This document shows positions 23,760 through 35,638 of a DNA stretch of 64,000 nt, in pieces. The notes beneath the pieces are model-generated. The model was not told where the DNA came from, searched no databases, and saw nothing but the letters and a program-made list of their open reading frames with translations. Both the position numbers and the translations under genes were made by a program. Numbering within the stretch: position 1 is the first letter of the stretch; each line of letters starts with the position of its first letter. The stretch comes from Schistocerca nitens (lineage: Eukaryota; Arthropoda; Insecta; Orthoptera; Acrididae): NCBI RefSeq assembly GCF_023898315.1, contig NC_064617.1:616767000-616830999 (forward strand), written 5' to 3'.

Positions 23760-26151
23760 CAATCACAAGTAAAACGTAATGTGAGTAGCAAGAGGTAGAT
23801 TGTGTTGTGAGAATGAAGGGCGTGGATTAGCGGATCACGTTTGGCCTGAAATGGCGTGCAGTGTGTTAGACGATTGTGTAGAGAGAGAGAGAGAGAGGGG
23901 GGTAGAGGGGGACAGAGCTATTTATTGTCCTGCAAACTCTTGGTGAACCCTTTCCGTACCTCAGTTGTAGATGATTTGAGAATGTTTACTTGCACTGCAG
24001 TTGCACAACAGCATATAAGCTGATATTTGGAAGTGAATGATGAATGATTGTCTTTGTAATAAATACTGGTATGTGATAAGTAGATTTTGTTTTGAAAGCC
24101 AAAATAATTTTTACCGCAGAAGTTTGTGATTTGTAGGTATGATATGAGTGAGATTTGGGCTGAAGATGGTGGTTAGTTGGGCAGGATGAGTATTTCAATT
24201 GTTTTCAATAGAGTGGATATTAGTGGCACTGGCTTGTTGCCATAATGTGGCATTGGTTCTTTGTTCATAACAGTGTACTCAGTTTTGTAGAAGATTTAGG
24301 TGAGAAAGAGACAGTTGTTGAATATGACATAGATAGCTAGAAATGAATTGAGTAGCAATTTCCTGCTAGGTGTAGTTTGGGTATGATGTGTCTCAGTGAG
24401 AGATAAATCTTGAAATTGAAGGGTTGTTCCTTGCTACAGTCTTGGAAACTATGTATCTGCTGTTGACTCCAATGTTTTCAAGATTACTTGTGTACAAAAT
24501 TGGCCAGACTTTGCAGTTTCTTCTTCAATAAATCAGTGGAAGGTGGTGCAGATAATGGTAAAAATGTTCAGTGCCTCCTGTGAGTTGTTGATGCTGCTTG
24601 TCTTTTAAGTAAAATTGATAGGGGCTCTTGATTGACCCAGCCATACACAGAGCTGGTGCATACTTGGCTTGAGAAGACTTTGGTCAGTAAATGATGAAAT
24701 ACCGACACAGTGGTCACAACAAAGCTCCTTTCCCTGCATTTTAGTTTCCCTCGGGTATAGAGTGACATGTTATTGGCAGAGGATGTGCAGATAATCACTT
24801 TGATCAGGCTGTTCGTTTTTTTAATGCTCTTTTACCAGAATCCATTCATAGTGATTAGTGTGTTCTCTGTTGGAACACGATGAGAACATTGTGTGAAGTG
24901 CACAGAAGTAGCTATTTGAGTATGTATGAAAATGTGAGGTAACCACTGTTACTCCTAAATTTCTGTGGAATTAAGTTTTCTCTCTCGCTCTGTGTGTGTG
25001 TTTGAAAATCCCAGAGGTTCAAGTTGGTAGTTTATATGTTGCAAGCGAAAAAAGCTTTTTAGTAAACTGAGGCACTAGCATTAGTTCCCTGTTCACTGTG
25101 ACAAGGAAGCTAGTATAAAAAGTAGTTTGTGGTTTTGTTTGCAAAGAAGTGCTCATGGGATGAAAGCACTGCTTGAGATTATTCTGAGATGATGGGGGGA
25201 TCGCTAAACATGTAGCATTTTAGTAAGGAGCTTGTCGGAGTATTTGTATAGTTGTAAGATTATTTGTTATTTTATGAGAAATTTCTTTATTTATAGCACA
25301 TGGGCCATCATAGTTGAAGCATAAAGATTGGCATGGTATGCGTAGGTCTGTAAAATGTCCTGACAGTGATGTTCATAGGGACTTGTTGTATACTTTGATT
25401 CTTCATCTGTTTAACAGTAGACATAAGAAATGTATTAGTGGAGCAAGTAGCTGTGAAATTAGTAGTGTATGATTGATAGTATGGACGTGGCGCTTGAAGG
25501 AAGTGTTTGTTTAGCTGTGGGTGTTTTCATAATTGCCATGTGAGGAGAAGCAATACTCGTGATAGGCGACGAGAGGTACAGAGAGAAACACATTTATTGC
25601 GAGTATTGTATATCAGCAGCTCTTGGGCGGGTATCAAGTAAGACGCAAAGTGAAACGAAAGAGGAAGTATGCATGAAAGTGGCCAAATATCGACAAGAGT
25701 TCGCACTGTTAGGGTGAGGTGAATAAGCTAGTGCGGTGCGAAAATTTTCGAAGAGAGAGGCGGTTTTAAAGAAAGCACAAGAGTCCTATGAATGCCCTCT
25801 TGTGTGTTTCTCTTTCAGTGGCTATTTGGCATGTCTGCTTGCGCCATAGAAAGCTACTGTATGTGCCCCAGGCCCCCATCTAGCGGCCGGAGGTGCAAGC
25901 GGTGTTTACATACAGTCTCGCCTGAGGCAATGGTCTCTCATTTCGGAACGCAAGAAGCACTGGTAGCGCACAAAAATAGCCGAGTGAGATCATTGCGGCC
26001 AAGTAAGGGTAGAAGTAGGTTCTTTGCAGAATGTCTGAGCTTAAGAAATTCTTCGATAAGTAAATCGCGAAATGTGAAGAATGTGTCGTATTCTCGTAGG
26101 GCGTGTTGACGGTCTCGTGGCATAAGTAGCGAGCGGTGATAGCTTGCAAGC

Positions 26152-26358
26152 AAGATCATACTTCACAGGATCATTTCTGTAGTATGTCTTCAACTCTCTC
26201 TAGTTCTACGCTGGAGTAGACGTAACCACGATGATGAGTGGTAGCACTCTCCCTGAGCGTGAGGCTTGCGATCAAGATTCATCGCATCTTGGTTGTAATC
26301 GATGATCGTTCACCACATTCTGAGGGATGTGCGAAGGGAATAGCGCTTTCCGAGTGGT
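26152..26358 (+). ncRNA. U3: U3 snoRNA copy 7
   Basis: Promoter blocks 26091-26111 and 26121-26128. Same RNA sequence as copies 1 and 2. Confidence 0.95.
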
Positions 26359-27312
26359 GGTTTTATTATATAGATTAGAAGCATAAGTCATACTGTTGGT
26401 ATCGGGACCCGCGTCGTTGCAGAAATGTCGCTACAGGTTGTGGAAAGACTTCGATTGCGACATGTCATGAAAGCCTCGTGGAAGTTTCTCGAGTGGCACG
26501 GGGACGAGCCATTTGATTTGGCCTGCTCCAAGTGCTAGGCTTGGATGACAACGACGTACTTTTGAGTTACAAGAATGAGTGAGCAACACAAGAAGAGTGC
26601 AATTGATGACCATAAAAAGCTGACACACAACACAGTCTCGATAATCACCACTAATGCATGATGTACGAAACATTTAGGAGGAGCACGTTTGGCTAGCAAA
26701 CATGAATTGAGTGATTTGCAAGGCAGTGTTATCTGCAAGAAGGAATGCATGAAATTCGCAAATGAATAAGACTGGTTCAAATACTATCGACAGAAATTTT
26801 ATTTCTGTTGTCAACTAGTATTAATTAGTTGTGTGGGAGCAGGGGGATATTTCCCTTGCACCATACATCTACATACACGTTGCGTGTGATGTGGCCTAGT
26901 TTTGCGTACAAAGAACTATCTAGTTGTCAGTTTTTTGAGTGAACGAGTGTGGTGGGGAGGAGAGAGATTAGTGTTAGATGCAGAGCAGTGCGGGCAGTTG
27001 TGTGTCGGACGTTGTATGTCGGACGGTGGGTCGCCGACAGGAATTATGCGTGCTGCCATCTGTCGGCAGGTGAGGTAATGAAGCAGCTTGAATGGTGACA
27101 GAAATGATGAAAATAGTTATCTAAAGAGTAATAGCGACGACAGTTGGCAGACACTTATTTCAGCGTTGACAGTTAGTTTGGGGTGTGTGCTTGCATGACA
27201 CTGGAAGTCTGTTGACGGTAGAGAAGTAGACAAGACGGCAAGAATTTTCGGCGTTCTCGCGGAGAAGTAATAGAGAAGCAGCCATAAGTATTGAAGTGAG
27301 GGCGTTGATCGG

Positions 27313-27431
27313 CACTCTGGTTTCCCTTCAAACCGAATTAATCTTTCGCCTTTTACTAAAGATTTCCGTGGAGGGGAACATTAAATGAGTCTAGAAGGTA
27401 TTTTTTGTAGTGCTCGGCTATTGCTGAGCCA
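27313..27431 (+). ncRNA. U5: U5 snRNA copy 8 (loop-1 stem variant)
   Basis: Promoter blocks 27254-27274 and 27283-27290. Nucleotide 27 is U instead of A (GAAUUAAUC), which removes the outermost pair (27-53) of the loop-1 stem. The loop itself is unchanged. Shared with copy 11. Confidence 0.96.
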
Positions 27432-29796
27432 CAATCACAAGTAAAACGTAATGTGAGTAGCAAGAGGTAGATTGTGTTGTGAGAATGAAGGGCGTGGATT
27501 AGCGGATCACGTTTGGCCTGAAATGGCGTGCAGTGTGTTAGACGATTGTGTAGAGAGGGGGGTAGAGGGGGGCAGAGCTATTTATTGTCATGCAAACTCT
27601 TGGTGAACCCTTTCCGTACCTCAGTTGTAGATGATTTGAGAATGTTTACTTGCACTGCAGTTGCACAACAGCATATAAGCTGATATTTGGAAGTGAATGA
27701 TGAATGATTGTCTTTGTAATAAATACTGGTATGTGATAAGTAGATTTTGTTTTGAAAGCCAAAATAATTTTTACCGCAGAAGTTTGTGATTTGTAGGTAT
27801 GATGTGAGTGAGATTTGGGCTGAAGATGGTGGTTAGTTGGGCAGGATGAGTATTTCAATTGTTTTCAATAGAGTGGATATTAGTGGCACTGGCTTGTTGC
27901 CATAATGTGGCATTGGTTCTTTGTTCATAACAGTGTACTCAGTTTTGTAGAAGATTTAGGTGAGAAAGAGACAGTTGTTGAATATGACATAGATAGCTAG
28001 AAATGAATTGAGTAGCAATTTCCTGCTAGGTGTAGTTTGGGTATGATGTGTCTCAGTGAGAGATAAATCTTGAAATTGAAGGGTTGTTCCTTGCTACAGT
28101 CTTGGAAACTATGTATCTGCTGTTGACTCCAATGTTTTCAAGATTACTTGTGTACAAAATTGGCCAGACTTTGCAGTTTCTTCTTCAATAAATCAGTGGA
28201 AGGTGGTGCAGATAATGGTAAAAATGTTCAGTGCCTCCTGTGAGTTGTTGATGCTGCTTGTCTTTTAAGTAAAATTGATAGGGGCTCTTGATTGACCCAG
28301 CCATACACAGAGCTGGTGCATACTTGGTTTGAGAAGACTTTGGTCAGTAAATGATGAAATACCGACACAGTGGTCACAACAAAGCTCCTTTCCCTGCATT
28401 TTAGTTTCCCTCGGGTATAGAGTGACATGTTATTGGCAGAGGATGTGCAGATAATCACTTTGATCAGGCTGTTCGTTTTTTTAATGCTCTTTTACCAGAA
28501 TCCATTCATAGTGATTAGTGTGTTCTCTGTTGGAACACGATGAGAACATTGTGTGAAGTGCACAGAAGTAGCTATTTGAGTATGTATGAAAATGTGAGGT
28601 AACCACTGTTACTCCTAAATTTCTGTGGAATTAATTTTTCTCTGTGTGTGTGTGTGTGTGTGTGTGTTTGAAAATCCCAGAGGTTCAAGTTGGTAGTTTA
28701 TATGTTGCAAGCGAAAAAAGCTTTTTAGTAAACTGAGGCACTAGCATTAGTTCCCTGTTCACTGTGACAAGGAAGCTAGTATAAAAAGTAGTTTGTGGTT
28801 TTGTTTGCAAAGAAGTGCTCATGGGATGAAAGCACTGCTTGAGATTATTCTGAGATGATGGGGGGATTGCTAAACATGTAGCATTTTAGTAAGGAGCTTG
28901 TCGGAGTATTTGTATAGTTGTAAAATTATTTGTTATTTTATGAGAAATTTCTTTATTCATAGCACATGGGCCATCATAGTTGAAGCATAAAGATTGGCAT
29001 GGTATGCGTAGGTCTGTAAAATGTCCTGACAGTGATGTTCATAGGGACTTGTTGTATACTTTGATTCTTCATCTGTTTAACAGTAGACATAAGAAATGTA
29101 TTAGTGGAGCAAGTAGCTGTGAAATTAGTAGTGTATGATTGATAGTATGGACGTGGCGCTTGAAGGAAGTGTTTGTTTAGCTGTGGGTGTTTTCATAATT
29201 GCCATGTGAGGAGAAGCAATACTCGTGATAGGCGACGAGAGGTACAGAGAGAAACACATTTATTGCGAGTATTGTATATCAGCAGCTCTTGGGCGGGTAT
29301 CAAGTAAGACGCAAAGAGAAACGAAAGAGGAAGTATGCATGAAAGTGGCCAAATATCGACAAGAGTTCGCACTGTTAGGGTGAGGTGAATAAGCTAGTGC
29401 GGTGCGAAAATTTTCGAAGAGAGAGGCGGTTTTAAAGAAAGCACAAGAGTCCTATGAATGCCCTCTTGTGTGTTTCTCTTTCAGTGGCTATTTGGCATGT
29501 CTGCTTGCGCCATAGAAAGCTACTGTATGTGCCCCAGGCCCCCATCTAGCGGCCGGAGGTGCAAGCGGTGTTTACATACAGTCTCGCCTGAGGCAATGGT
29601 CTCTCATTTCGGAACGCAAGAAGCACTGGTAGCGCACAAAAATAGCCGAGTGAGATCATTGCGGTTCTTTGCAGAATGTCTGAGCTTAAGAAATTCTTCG
29701 ATAAGTAAATCGCGAAATGTGAAGAATGTGTCGTATTCTCGTAGGGCGTGTTGACGGTCTCGTGGCATAAGTAGCGAGCGGTGATAGCTTGCAAGC

Positions 29797-30003
29797 AAGA
29801 TCATACTTCACAGGATCATTTCTGTAGTATGTCTTCAACTCTCTCTAGTTCTACGCTGGAGTAGACGTAACCACGATGATGAGTGGTAGCACTCTCCCTG
29901 AGCGTGAGGCTTGCGATCAAGATTCATCGCATCTTGGTTGTAATCGATGATCGTTCACCACATTCTGAGGGATGTGCGAAGGGAATAGCGCTTTCCGAGT
30001 GGT
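29797..30003 (+). ncRNA. U3: U3 snoRNA copy 8
   Basis: Promoter blocks 29736-29756 and 29766-29773. Same RNA sequence as copy 2; the unit's 21-bp deletion lies further upstream. Confidence 0.95.
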
Positions 30004-30957
30004 GGTTTTATTATATAGATTAGAAGCATAAGTCATACTGTTGGTATCGGGACCCGCGTCGTTGCAGAAATGTCGCTACAGGTTGTGGAAAGACTTCGAT
30101 TGCGACATGTCATGAAAGCCTCGTGGAAGTTTCTCGAGTGGCACGGGGACGAGCCATTTGATTTGGCCTGCTCCAAGTGCTAGGCTTGGATGACAACGAC
30201 GTACTTTTGAGTTACAAGAATGAGTGAGCAACACAAGAAGAGTGCAATTGATGACCATAAAAAGCTGACACACAACACAGTCTCGATAATCACCACTAAT
30301 GCATGATGTACGAAACATTTAGGAGGAGCACGTTTGGCTAGCAAACATGAATTGAGTGATTTGCAAGGCAGTGTTATCTGCAAGAAGGAATGCATGAAAT
30401 TCGCAAATGAATAAGACTGGTTCAAATACTATCGACAGAAATTTTATTTCTGTTGTCAACTAGTATTAATTAGTTGTGTGGGAGCAGGGGGATATTTCCC
30501 TTGCACCATACATCTACATACACGTTGCGTGTGATGTGGCCTAGTTTTGCGTACAAAGAACTATCTAGTTGTCAGTTTTTTGAGTGAACGAGTGTGGTGG
30601 GGAGGAGAGAGATTAGTGTTAGATGCAGAGCAGTGCGGGCAGTTGTGTGTCGGACGTTGTATGTCGGACGGTGGGTCGCCGACAGGAATTATGCGTGCTG
30701 CCATCTGTCGGCAGGTGAGGTAATGAAGCAGCTTGAATGGTGACAGAAATGATGAAAATAGTTATCTAAAGAGTAATAGCGACGACAGTTGGCAGACACT
30801 TATTTCAGCGTTGACAGTTAGTTTGGGGTGTGTGCTTGCATGACACTGGAAGTCTGTTGACGGTAGAGAAGTAGACAAGACGGCAAGAATTTTCGGCGTT
30901 CTCGCGGAGAAGTAATAGAGAAGCAGCCATAAGTATTGAAGTGAGGGCGTTGATCGG

Positions 30958-31076
30958 CACTCTGGTTTCCCTTCAAAACGAATATATCTTTCGCCTTTTA
31001 CTAAAGATTTCCGTGGAGGGGAACATTAAATGAGTCTAGAAGGTATTTTTTGTAGTGCTCGGCTATTGCTGAGCCA
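30958..31076 (+). ncRNA. U5: U5 snRNA copy 9 (loop-1 stem variant)
   Basis: Promoter blocks 30899-30919 and 30928-30935. Nucleotide 28 is U instead of A (GAAUAUAUC), breaking pair 28-52 of the loop-1 stem. The 3'-box-like element also has a G-to-C change (CACAACTAAAACG). Possibly a weakened copy. Confidence 0.95.
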
Positions 31077-33395
31077 CAATCACAACTAAAACGTAATGTG
31101 AGTAGCAAGAGGTAGATTGTGTTGTGAGAATGAAGGGCGTGGATTAGCGGATCACGTTTGGCCTGAAATGGCGTGCAGTGTGTTAGACGATTGTGTAGAG
31201 AGAGAGAGAGAGGGGGACAGAGCTATTTATTGTCCTGCAAACTCTTGGTGAACCCTTTCCGTACCTCAGTTGTAGATGATTTGAGAATGTTTACTTGCAC
31301 TGCAGTTGCACAACAGCATATAAGCTGATATTTGGAAGTGAATGATGAATGATTGTCTTTGTAATAAATACTGGTATGTGATAAGTAGATTTTGTTTTGA
31401 AAGCCAAAATAATTTTTACCGCAGAAGTTTGTGATTTGTAGGTATGATGTGAGTGAGATTTGGGCTGAAGATGGTGGTTAGTTGGGCAGGATGAGTATTT
31501 CAATTGTTTTCAATAGAGTGGATATTAGTGGCACTGGCTTGTTGCCATAATGTGGCATTGGTTCTTTGTTCATAACAGTGTACTCAGTTTTGTAGAAGAT
31601 TTAGGTGAGAAAGAGACAGTTGTTGAATATGACATAGATAGCTAGAAATGAATTGAGTAGCAATTTCCTGCTAGGTGTAGTTTGGGTATGATGTGTCTCA
31701 GTGAGAGATAAATCTTGAAATTGAAGGGTTGTTCCTTGCTACAGTCTTGGAAACTATGTATCTGCTGTTGACTCCAATGTTTTCAAGATTACTTGTGTAC
31801 AAAATTGGCCAGACTTTGCAGTTTCTTCTTCAATAAATCAGTGGAAGGTGGTGCAGATAATGGTAAAAATGTTCAGTGCCTCCTGTGAGTTGTTGATGCT
31901 GCTTGTCTTTTAAGTAAAATTGATAGGGGCTCTTGATTGACCCAGCCATACACAGAGCTGGTGCATACTTGGCTTGAGAAGACTTTGGTCAGTAAATGAT
32001 GAAATACCGACACAGTGGTCACAACAAAGCTCCTTTCCCTGCATTTTAGTTTCCCTCGGGTATAGAGTGACATGTTATTGGCAGAGGATGTGCAGATAAT
32101 CACTTTGATCAGGCTGTTCGTTTTTTTAATGCTCTTTTACCAGAATCCATTCATAGTGATTAGTGTGTTCTCTGTTGGAACACGATGAGAACATTGTGTG
32201 AAGTGCACAGAAGTAGCTATTTGAGTATGTATGAAAATGTGAGGTAACCACTGTTACTCCTAAATTTCTGTGGAATTAAGTTTTCTCTCTCGCTCTGTGT
32301 GTGTGTTTGAAAATCCCAGAGGTTCAAGTTGGTAGTTTATATGTTGCAAGCGAAAAAAGCTTTTTAGTAAACTGAGGCACTAGCATTAGTTCCCTGTTCA
32401 CTGTGACAAGGAAGCTAGTATAAAAAGTAGTTTGTGGTTTTGTTTGCAAACAAGTGCTCATGGGATGAAAGCACTGCTTGAGATTATTCTGAGATGATGG
32501 GGGGATTGCTAAACATGTAGCATTTTAGTAAGGAGCTTGTCGGAGTATTTGTATAGTTGTAAAATTATTTGTTATTTTATGAGAAATTTCTTTATTCATA
32601 GCACATGGGCCATCATAGTTGAAGCATAAAGATTGGCATGGTCTGCGTAGGTCTGTAAAATGTCCTGACAGTGATGTTCATAGGGACTTGTTGTATACTT
32701 TGATTCTTCATCTGTTTAACATTAGACATAAGAAATGTATTAGTGGAGCAAGTAGCTGTGAAATTAGTAGTGTATGATTGATAGTATGGACGTGGCGCTT
32801 GAAGGAAGTGTTTGTTTAGCTGTGGGTGTTTTCATAATTGCCATGTGAGGAGAAGCAATACTCGTGATAGGCGACGAGAGGTACAGAGAGAAACACATTT
32901 ATTGCGAGTATTGTATATCAGCAGCTCTTGGGCGGGTATCAAGTAAGACGCAAAGTGAAACGAAAGAGGAAGTATGCATGAAAGTGGCCAAATATCGACA
33001 AGAGTTCGCACTGTTAGGGTGAGGTGAATAAGCTAGTGCGGTGCGAAAATTTTCGAAGAGAGAGGCGGTTTTAAAGAAAGCACAAGAGTCCTATGAATGC
33101 CCTCTTGTGTGTTTCTCTTTCAGTGGCTATTTGGCATGTCTGCTTGCGCCATAGAAAGCTACTGTATGTGCCCCAGGCCCCCATCTAGCGGCCGGAGGTG
33201 CAAGCGGTGTTTACATACAGTCTCGCCTGAGGCAATGGTCTCTCATTTCGGAACGCAAGAAGCACTGGTAGCGCACAAAAATAGCCGAGTGAGATCATTG
33301 CGGCCAAGTAAGGGTAGAAGTAGGTTCTTTGCAGAATGTCTGAGCTTAAGAAATTCTTCGATAAGTAAATCGCGAAATGTGAAGAATGTGTCGTA

Positions 33396-33433
33396 TTCTC
33401 GTAGGGCGTGTTGACGGTCTCGTGGCATAAGTA
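33396..33433 (+). promoter_or_regulatory. U3 promoter directly upstream of LINE insertion 2
   Basis: Intact PSEA-like (33396-33416) and PSEB-like (33426-33433) blocks. The U3 start they define, A at 33457, is the last base of the target duplication; the LINE starts at the next base. Confidence 0.72.
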
Positions 33434-33445
33434 GCGAGCGGTGAT

Positions 33446-33457
33446 AGCTTGCAAGCA
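33446..33457 (+). repeat. Left target-site duplication of LINE insertion 2
   Basis: AGCTTGCAAGCA, repeated at 38927-38938. The first A may belong to the tail, leaving 11 or 12 bp. Confidence 0.94.
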
Positions 33458-33530
33458 TCTCCGGCGGTACACCGCAAGGTTACCGCCCTTCGATAGTGCC
33501 CTTCTAGCGCTTATCGAAGTGTTAGGTGTT

Positions 33531-33592
<62 letters not shown>

Positions 33593-33632
33593 CAGAAGCA
33601 GCAGCAGCAGCAGCAGCAGCGGCAGCAGCAGC

Positions 33633-33668
<36 letters not shown>

Positions 33669-33958
33669 TCCCGGTCCCGGCCTGCAGCAGTGGTCGGGCA
33701 GCCAGCCAGCCCTCCGGCGGCAGCAGCAGCAGTCCCGCCAGCAGCAGCTCCGCCAGCAGCAGCAGCAGCAGCCGCCGCCGCCGCCGCCCCGGCCCCGTCC
33801 GCGGCAGCAGCGTTCCTGCCTCTCGCCGTCCAGCCAGCAGCAGCAGCAGCAGCAGCCGCCGCCCCGGCCCCGTCCGCGGCAGCAGCGTTCCCGCCGTCCG
33901 CCGTCCCCCAGTGTGTGTTCTGTCCTTTAGTGCTGTGTTTTTTCTTCTCCTTGTCATC
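33458..33958 (+). other. 5' UTR of LINE family A (insertion 2)
   Basis: Begins with two perfect inverted repeats: GGCGGTA (33463-33469) with TACCGCC (33481-33487), and CTTCGATA (33488-33495) with TATCGAAG (33512-33519). Then a (CCAG)n run at 33531-33592, a (CAG)n-rich run at 33597-33668, and further CAG/CCG-rich stretches. The (CCAG)n run is nearly absent from insertion 4, so the UTR length is unstable. Confidence 0.8.
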
Positions 33959-35638
33959 ATGTCCGCCCCCACCACCACCGTCACTACTACCACCACCGTC
34001 ATCGTGTATACGTCCCCTTCCGCCGCCTCCACCACTATCACTTGGTGTGCCCAGTCCCACCCCCCTCCTTCCATCCCTCCCCTCCTCTCTATCCCTTCGC
34101 CCTCGCTCTTTGTCCCCCCCTCTTCCGCTTCTTCCTCTCGTTCTGATCCCTTCCCCCCACTCCCCCAGCCTGTCACTGCAGCTCCGGCTCGGGTGGTGGC
34201 CCGTCGGGCCACTGCCCACACCCAGCTTTCCCCGTCGCCATCGCCATCTCCGCCACCACCACCGCCATCTTCGTCGTCGTCACCATCACTGCCACCTTCG
34301 CCTGCACCGTCACAGTCATCTCCGGCGCCGGCTGTTGCGTCCGTGCCGGGACCTGCCCCTTCCCACCACCTCCCCATCGTTCCCGTCCCTCTTATCACCA
34401 CCCGCCCATCTGCAGCTGTCAAACGCCCTAGTGGCGCCCCCACTTCCTCTGCTCCTAAAAAGGCTCCACCCCGCCCCCCATCCCCACCCCAAAATGCCAT
34501 GGACGTCTCCCCACCTGGCCCCGCTCCCTCCTCCTCCTCCCCGCCCGGTCTCTACAAATATCTCCTGTCCCGTCCCGATCCTTCCTTCCTCGAGGCCCGG
34601 AATCTCTCCCTCCTCCTCCGCCGCCATTTCCCTGGCGCCCCCATATCTCTCCTTACTCCCAGACGGGACTCTGTTCTTATCTCCTCCCCCAGCCCGACCC
34701 TCCATACTGACATCCTCTCCCGCCTCCCCATCACCCGTTTTGGTCCTAACGCCTCCCTCACCCCTGCTCCCTCTCCTTCTCCTACCCGCCAACCCCAACC
34801 CCCGCGTCGCCCGCCGACCCTCACCGCCGTGATCACTCGGCTTAGTCCGTCGATCACGGAGGAGGAGGTGTTGGCGGAGCTGAAGGCCCATCCCACCCTG
34901 GAGGTGCGGGCAGTCCGCCGCATTTTTAACGCGACCGGCCCCACCCGCCTTATGCGGGTGTTCTCTGAGGACGCCCCCTCCATTGACCGCCTCCTGAAGG
35001 AGGGTGCCCTCCTCTTCAATCAGCGGTACAAGGTCGACCCCTCCCGTTCCCCCCCTCAATCCCTGCGCTGCCAGAGATGTCTGCGCTACAATGCACATAC
35101 AACAGCCGAGTGCCGCGAGGCTCCCACCTGCCCGCATTGTCGACAAGCGCACTTTCTCCGGCAGTGCCCCAACCTCCAATCCCCTCCCTCCTGTAATACC
35201 TGCAGCCTCCCCCACCCTACCTACTCCCAAAAGTGTAAAGCCCGGCCCCCTCCCACCACCCCTGAACTCACCGTACCTGTCCGTCCCCTGGATGCCCCCA
35301 CCCCTCCTGGCAATTCCCTTCGTCCCCCCCCCCCACTGCTGAGGACATCATCAGGTTCCTCACTATTGTCCTCCAAAACGTCCATCCCTTTCAGCGCCCC
35401 CACACCCTCCAACAGATCTCCCTCGCCGCCCGTTCCATATTCCACCTTAAAATGTACGCCACCTATTCCAATAACCAGGCCCATTTCACCTTCTCCCGCC
35501 TTGACACCCTCGTCTAAATCCTATCATGGCGCGACAGCATCGTATCCTTTTCAACAATATCCGCTCCCTTCCCGCCAACAAGAACCTCTTCCTGCACACC
35601 CTTGCTACCCACCGTGTGGATGCCTTCCTCCTCAATGA
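33959..35638 (+). CDS. LINE family A ORF1 protein, C-terminal frame altered
   Basis: Nucleic-acid-binding ORF1 protein of the retrotransposon. Start ATG at 33959 (MSAPTTTVTTTTTV), low-complexity Pro/Ser-rich N-terminal half, then a domain including PTLTAVITRLSPSITEEEVL, and three zinc knuckles from residue 371 (CQRC...HTTAEC, CPHC...HFLRQC, CNTC...YSQKC), the arrangement of Jockey/I/R1-type ORF1. After RPPP the frame shifts relative to insertion 4: the C run at about 35323-35333 is net 2 nt longer, so the normal end (FSRLDTLV, TAA at 35515-35517) is out of frame and translation runs on to 35638, inside ORF2. This could be a real lesion or a homopolymer sequencing error. Confidence 0.85.
   Translation: MSAPTTTVTTTTTVIVYTSPSAASTTITWCAQSHPPPSIPPLLSIPSPSLFVPPSSASSSRSDPFPPLPQPVTAAPARVVARRATAHTQLSPSPSPSPPPPPPSSSSSPSLPPSPAPSQSSPAPAVASVPGPAPSHHLPIVPVPLITTRPSAAVKRPSGAPTSSAPKKAPPRPPSPPQNAMDVSPPGPAPSSSSPPGLYKYLLSRPDPSFLEARNLSLLLRRHFPGAPISLLTPRRDSVLISSPSPTLHTDILSRLPITRFGPNASLTPAPSPSPTRQPQPPRRPPTLTAVITRLSPSITEEEVLAELKAHPTLEVRAVRRIFNATGPTRLMRVFSEDAPSIDRLLKEGALLFNQRYKVDPSRSPPQSLRCQRCLRYNAHTTAECREAPTCPHCRQAHFLRQCPNLQSPPSCNTCSLPHPTYSQKCKARPPPTTPELTVPVRPLDAPTPPGNSLRPPPPLLRTSSGSSLLSSKTSIPFSAPTPSNRSPSPPVPYSTLKCTPPIPITRPISPSPALTPSSKSYHGATASYPFQQYPLPSRQQEPLPAHPCYPPCGCLPPQ

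Larger units (their letters stand above)
23243..26914 (+). repeat. U5-U3 tandem unit 7
   Basis: Complete 3672-bp unit. Its TG microsatellite is the CTCTCTCGCTCTGTG allele, also seen in units 9 and 12. Confidence 0.98.
26915..30559 (+). repeat. U5-U3 tandem unit 8 (21-bp deletion upstream of U3)
   Basis: Complete 3645-bp unit. At about 29664 it lacks 21 bp present in all other units, about 130 bp upstream of U3. Both U3 promoter blocks remain. Confidence 0.98.

Noticed and set aside
33458-33540. HDV-like ribozyme at the family A 5' end
   Set aside because: Two simple hairpins are visible but I could not find the nested double pseudoknot by eye, so it is kept only as a check.
33531-33930. Poly-Ala/Gln/Pro protein encoded in the family A 5' UTR
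   Set aside because: The frames come from CAG/CCAG/CCG repeats whose length changes between copies; ORF1 homologous to other Jockey-type elements starts downstream at 33959.
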